Part shown: positions 13,964-16,601 of the stretch, one piece after another
How the letters are laid out: each line of letters starts with the position of its first letter
How positions within the stretch are numbered: the first letter of the stretch is position 1
Source: Cytophagaceae bacterium
Lineage (GTDB): Bacteria; Bacteroidota; Bacteroidia; Cytophagales; Spirosomataceae
Length of the DNA: 16,601 bases
Assembly (NCBI GenBank): GCA_947471105.1
Contig: CANIYB010000016.1
Coordinates: forward strand, 1 to 16,601
Direction of reading: 5' to 3'
Translations under genes and position numbers: made by a program
Notes under the pieces: model-generated
Told to the model about the DNA's origin: nothing
Databases searched by the model: none
What the model saw: the letters and a program-made list of their open reading frames with translations, nothing else

Positions 13964-15874
13964 CTAATATAACATTCTAAATTTAATCGTATCCTGTATC
14001 AATTTTAACTCGTTCACTATCTCCTCTGAATATTCTTTGGCCACATCCGTTATGACATACCCTGTTTTTTCCGTTGTTTTCAAATATTGACCAATGATAT
14101 TGACCTTGTATTTCGCAAACACATTATTGATTTGAGCTAAAATACCTGGTACATTATGGTGAATGTGCAACAAACGATGCGCATCCTCTAAAGGTGGCAA
14201 TTGTAATTCAGGAAAATTAACGGAGCCATAGGTACTTCCATTATTGATAAATTGGAGCAATTTAGTCGGCACAAATTCACCAATATTCGCCTGCGCCTCC
14301 TCCGTACTACCACCAATATGCGGAGTTAAAATCACATTAGGCAAGCCCCTCAATTCATTCACAAACTCCTCATCATTCGTTTTTGGCTCAACAGGAAATA
14401 CATCCACCGCCGCTCCCCAAACCTTCCCAGATTTTATGGCTTGAACTAAAGCCGGAATATCCACCACATGACCCCTGGACAAGTTCAAAAAGATCACATG
14501 ATCTTTCATCCATGAAAATTCCTGCGCCCCTATGATATTGGTATTCGACTTTCTTCCGTCGACATGCAAACTTATAAAATCAGCAAGGCCGAAAAGTTCC
14601 TTCAACGACTTGCATTTCTTTGCATTCCCTAAAGCAAGCTTATCGACGATGTCATAAAAATAAACCTCTAAGCCCAAAGCCTCCGCGATGACAGAAATTT
14701 GAGTTCCAATATTTCCATAACCGACGAGGCCTATTTTCTTGCCTCTGATTTCGTAGGAATTTTTGGCCGACTTATCCCAAATACCGGCATGCATTTTAGT
14801 CGACTTTTCAAAAATGTCACGGGTCAACATCACCATTAAGCCAATAGATAACTCAACGACACTTCTTGTATTTGAATAAGGCGCATTAAAAACAGCTATG
14901 CCCCGAGTTTCACATTCAGCTAAATCAATCTGGTTCGTTCCTATACAAAATGCCCCCACGCACATGAGTCGGGATGCATTTGGATGATCCAATACTTTTT
15001 TCGTTAAACTCGTTTTAGATCTTAAACCTAAAATGGATACATCTTTGATCTTCTCAATCAATTCATTTTCATCCAAGGCCCCCTTCAAAAGCTCCACTTG
15101 AAAACCTTCTTTTTTGAAAGCACTAACAGCGGCTGGGTGTACATTTTCAAGCAACAAAACCTTAATCCGAGACTTTGGATAAGATTGCGCCCGACTCAAG
15201 CCATTGATATATAAAAACTCGTCCAATGACGGCACTACATAATCTGCCTTATCAGTCACTGCTTTCCGAGAAACATTTTCCGTGAAAGCAAAAAACGTAT
15301 TGGCCAAGCCAGACTCCCGTAATTCATAATCCGTAATCCCATCGCCAATCACAAAAACCTCCCCCTCTAAAGCCAAAGACTGTAATAATTTGACCTTCCC
15401 CTTGTCTTGAGAAAGTAAATTAGTTTCATCATAGCCTATAATATTACCCTCTGCATCATAGGTAAAGGTATTGGCATGTACATGGTCCGCCGCAATACCC
15501 ATTTCCTCCACCACCGGAACGATGAAGTCCTTAAATCCACTAGAAATAATTAAAATCCGATCCGCATACTCCTCCAAAAAATCTTTATTTCGCTGAAAAG
15601 AATCGGATATTTTACCCTTTAAAAAGGTGATCAATTGGTCTACGTGAGAACGATTAGCAGGCAATAAAGCCACGCGATCACGTAAAGAATCTGAAAACAA
15701 ATATTCCCCCACCATGCCCTTATCCGTAATCTCGCGAATTTTCGAGACAATTTCTTGCTGCTTTGGATTGCCCTGAAGCGCAATTCTTGCTAATTCATCC
15801 AAGCCTTCTACTTTGGTAAAAGTGCTATCAAAATCAATCACAATGGTCAATGGGTCTATCGGTATATTAGACAT
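13964..15874 (-). CDS. serA: Bifunctional phosphoserine phosphatase / D-3-phosphoglycerate dehydrogenase (SerB-SerA fusion)
   Basis: The 636-residue protein joins two serine-biosynthesis enzymes. Residues 1-230 are a HAD-IB phosphatase like SerB: nucleophile Asp14 and Asp16 in VIDFDST, ISSGF (110-114), lysines 158/160 and GDGITD (Asp178, Asp182). Residues 236-636 are an E. coli-type SerA: NAD site GYGNIG (385-390), Asp408 after the second strand, and catalytic Arg467, Glu496 and His519, spaced exactly as in E. coli (Arg240, Glu269, His292). A C-terminal ACT domain (about 566-636) keeps residues matching the serine-binding His344, Asn346 and Asn364 (here His572, Asn574, Asn592), so serine feedback is likely. 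I chose the ATG at 15874 (MSNIPIDPLTIVIDFD), 16 bases after the upstream stop; a start at 15973 would overlap the upstream hydrolase gene by 83 bases. The serC-type gene follows after 2 bases. Activity of the phosphatase half is inferred. Confidence 0.93.
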   Translation of the reverse strand: MSNIPIDPLTIVIDFDSTFTKVEGLDELARIALQGNPKQQEIVSKIREITDKGMVGEYLFSDSLRDRVALLPANRSHVDQLITFLKGKISDSFQRNKDFLEEYADRILIISSGFKDFIVPVVEEMGIAADHVHANTFTYDAEGNIIGYDETNLLSQDKGKVKLLQSLALEGEVFVIGDGITDYELRESGLANTFFAFTENVSRKAVTDKADYVVPSLDEFLYINGLSRAQSYPKSRIKVLLLENVHPAAVSAFKKEGFQVELLKGALDENELIEKIKDVSILGLRSKTSLTKKVLDHPNASRLMCVGAFCIGTNQIDLAECETRGIAVFNAPYSNTRSVVELSIGLMVMLTRDIFEKSTKMHAGIWDKSAKNSYEIRGKKIGLVGYGNIGTQISVIAEALGLEVYFYDIVDKLALGNAKKCKSLKELFGLADFISLHVDGRKSNTNIIGAQEFSWMKDHVIFLNLSRGHVVDIPALVQAIKSGKVWGAAVDVFPVEPKTNDEEFVNELRGLPNVILTPHIGGSTEEAQANIGEFVPTKLLQFINNGSTYGSVNFPELQLPPLEDAHRLLHIHHNVPGILAQINNVFAKYKVNIIGQYLKTTEKTGYVITDVAKEYSEEIVNELKLIQDTIKFRMLY

Positions 15875-15890
15875 CTTATTTTTAATTTCG

Positions 15891-16601
15891 TCAATTTTTA
15901 AACCATTCAGCCGCTCGCTTTTCAGACCAAGTAATTCCTTGGTAATTTTTTGGATAAAACCCGCAATGACCACCGTATTTGGGAGCTTCTAAATAAACAA
16001 AATCCAACGATTCAGCCAATTTAAAAGGGATACACTCCTCAGTCAAAAAAGGGTCATTCTGTGCATTCACAATTAAAACCGGAATGCGTATTTTTTCCAA
16101 AAAATAAAACGAACTATTCTGTTCATAATAATCTTCCGCATCTTTAAAGCCATGCAGCGGACCCGTAATTACATGATCAAAATCTTTCAAACTCTTAATG
16201 TTTGCCAACATACCAATCGTAATATCGTTTGGATATAATGCCGACTTTTCGGCGACTTTTTTTATAAGAGTTTGTAAAAATCGATGCGTGTAGATGCGGT
16301 TTTCCCAGCGGGCCAACTTCCGGCTACTGCTAGAAAGGTGTAAAGGTACAGAAAATGCTACAGCTTTTCGAATGAAATGAGGAGGATTTTCTCCCTGTTC
16401 TCCTAACCATTTTAGCGTTAAGTTGCCTCCAAGCGAGAAACCCGCGAGCGAAATTTGATTCGCTCCTCGATCATGCGCCTGTCGAATAATGAAATCCAAA
16501 TCATCCGTTGCGCCACTATGGTAAAAACGTAAAGCCCGGTTTATTTCCCCGGAGCAACTTCTATAATTCCAAGCCAGAATATTATACCCTTCACTTTGCA
16601 T
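15891..16601 (-). CDS. YheT-family alpha/beta hydrolase, C-terminal part (5' end outside window)
   Basis: The visible 236 residues match the C-terminal two-thirds of YheT/EMB8-type alpha/beta hydrolases. NYRSCSGEINR (12-22 of the visible part) is the family block after the oxyanion region, GFSLGGNLTLKWLGE carries nucleophile Ser56, NAQNDPFL carries Asp183 and GGHCGF carries His212, giving a complete catalytic triad. The frame is still open at the right edge; the Met at 16601 corresponds to an internal position, since relatives are about 320 residues long, so roughly 80-90 N-terminal residues are missing. The family is of esterase type and poorly characterised. It lies 16 bases upstream of the SerB-SerA gene and is probably in the same operon, though no functional link to serine is apparent. 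Confidence 0.88.
   Translation of the reverse strand: MQSEGYNILAWNYRSCSGEINRALRFYHSGATDDLDFIIRQAHDRGANQISLAGFSLGGNLTLKWLGEQGENPPHFIRKAVAFSVPLHLSSSSRKLARWENRIYTHRFLQTLIKKVAEKSALYPNDITIGMLANIKSLKDFDHVITGPLHGFKDAEDYYEQNSSFYFLEKIRIPVLIVNAQNDPFLTEECIPFKLAESLDFVYLEAPKYGGHCGFYPKNYQGITWSEKRAAEWFKN

Noticed and set aside
15875..15973. A longer start for the SerB-SerA gene at 15973
   Set aside because: It would overlap the upstream hydrolase gene by 83 bases and add 33 residues before the conserved HAD N-terminus; the ATG at 15874 sits just before the first strand.
1..16601. CRISPR arrays, insertion sequences, tRNA genes, prophage or defence genes
   Set aside because: No regularly spaced repeats, transposase or integrase motifs, cloverleaf-like segments or defence-family domains were found; the genes are mostly housekeeping or envelope functions with uniform base composition.

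Overview
The window looks like an ordinary stretch of chromosome from an AT-rich member of the Bacteroidota, most plausibly a Cytophagales-type bacterium. The clues are a secreted protein with a C-terminal type IX secretion sorting domain, a DUF5916 outer-membrane protein and a DUF2911 protein, a Nudix-fold transcriptional regulator of the kind common in this phylum, candidate promoters of the TTTG / TAnnTTTG type, and starts without clear Shine-Dalgarno sequences. The genus cannot be fixed from the sequence alone. I see no rRNA, tRNA, CRISPR, insertion sequence or prophage, and no gene-free stretch longer than about 150 bases.

Layout. (1) 1-1225, plus strand: the 3' end of a Nif3-family gene, then a coiled-coil/C4 zinc-ribbon protein. 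A strong bidirectional terminator (1244-1280) separates this pair from the convergent unit. (2) 6779-1316, minus strand: a promoter, then an orphan CheY-like response regulator, a PhnP-type metallo-beta-lactamase-fold hydrolase, a HAD phosphatase/mutase, a large secreted metalloprotease and accD. The first four genes lie 4-10 bases apart; accD follows after 58 bases. (3) 9632-6792, minus strand: a DUF5916 outer-membrane protein and a secreted DUF2911 protein, ended by a hairpin terminator. (4) 9757-10473, plus strand: a YebC/TACO1-family protein, transcribed divergently from unit 3. (5) 16601-10475, minus strand: a six-gene tightly packed unit of a YheT-type alpha/beta hydrolase (cut by the window edge), a SerB-SerA fusion, a SerC-type aminotransferase, a Gfo/Idh/MocA oxidoreductase, a secreted SGNH hydrolase and a Nudix/winged-helix regulator.

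How the genes work together. The clearest functional story is serine biosynthesis. One polypeptide carries a HAD phosphoserine-phosphatase domain followed by a complete 3-phosphoglycerate dehydrogenase with an ACT domain, and the next gene, 2 bases downstream, encodes the phosphoserine aminotransferase. All three pathway steps are therefore encoded by two adjacent genes. The residues that bind the feedback inhibitor serine in E. coli SerA appear to be conserved. The unit ends with a Nudix-fold regulator whose catalytic glutamates are substituted, so it probably senses a ligand rather than hydrolysing one.

No wholly new biological system is evident. The points most worth a second look are the SerB-SerA fusion and its operon, the degenerate Nudix regulator, the metalloprotease lacking the third metal ligand at its usual place, the mixed response-regulator/protease/accD unit, and several start sites best decided by promoter or terminator positions.
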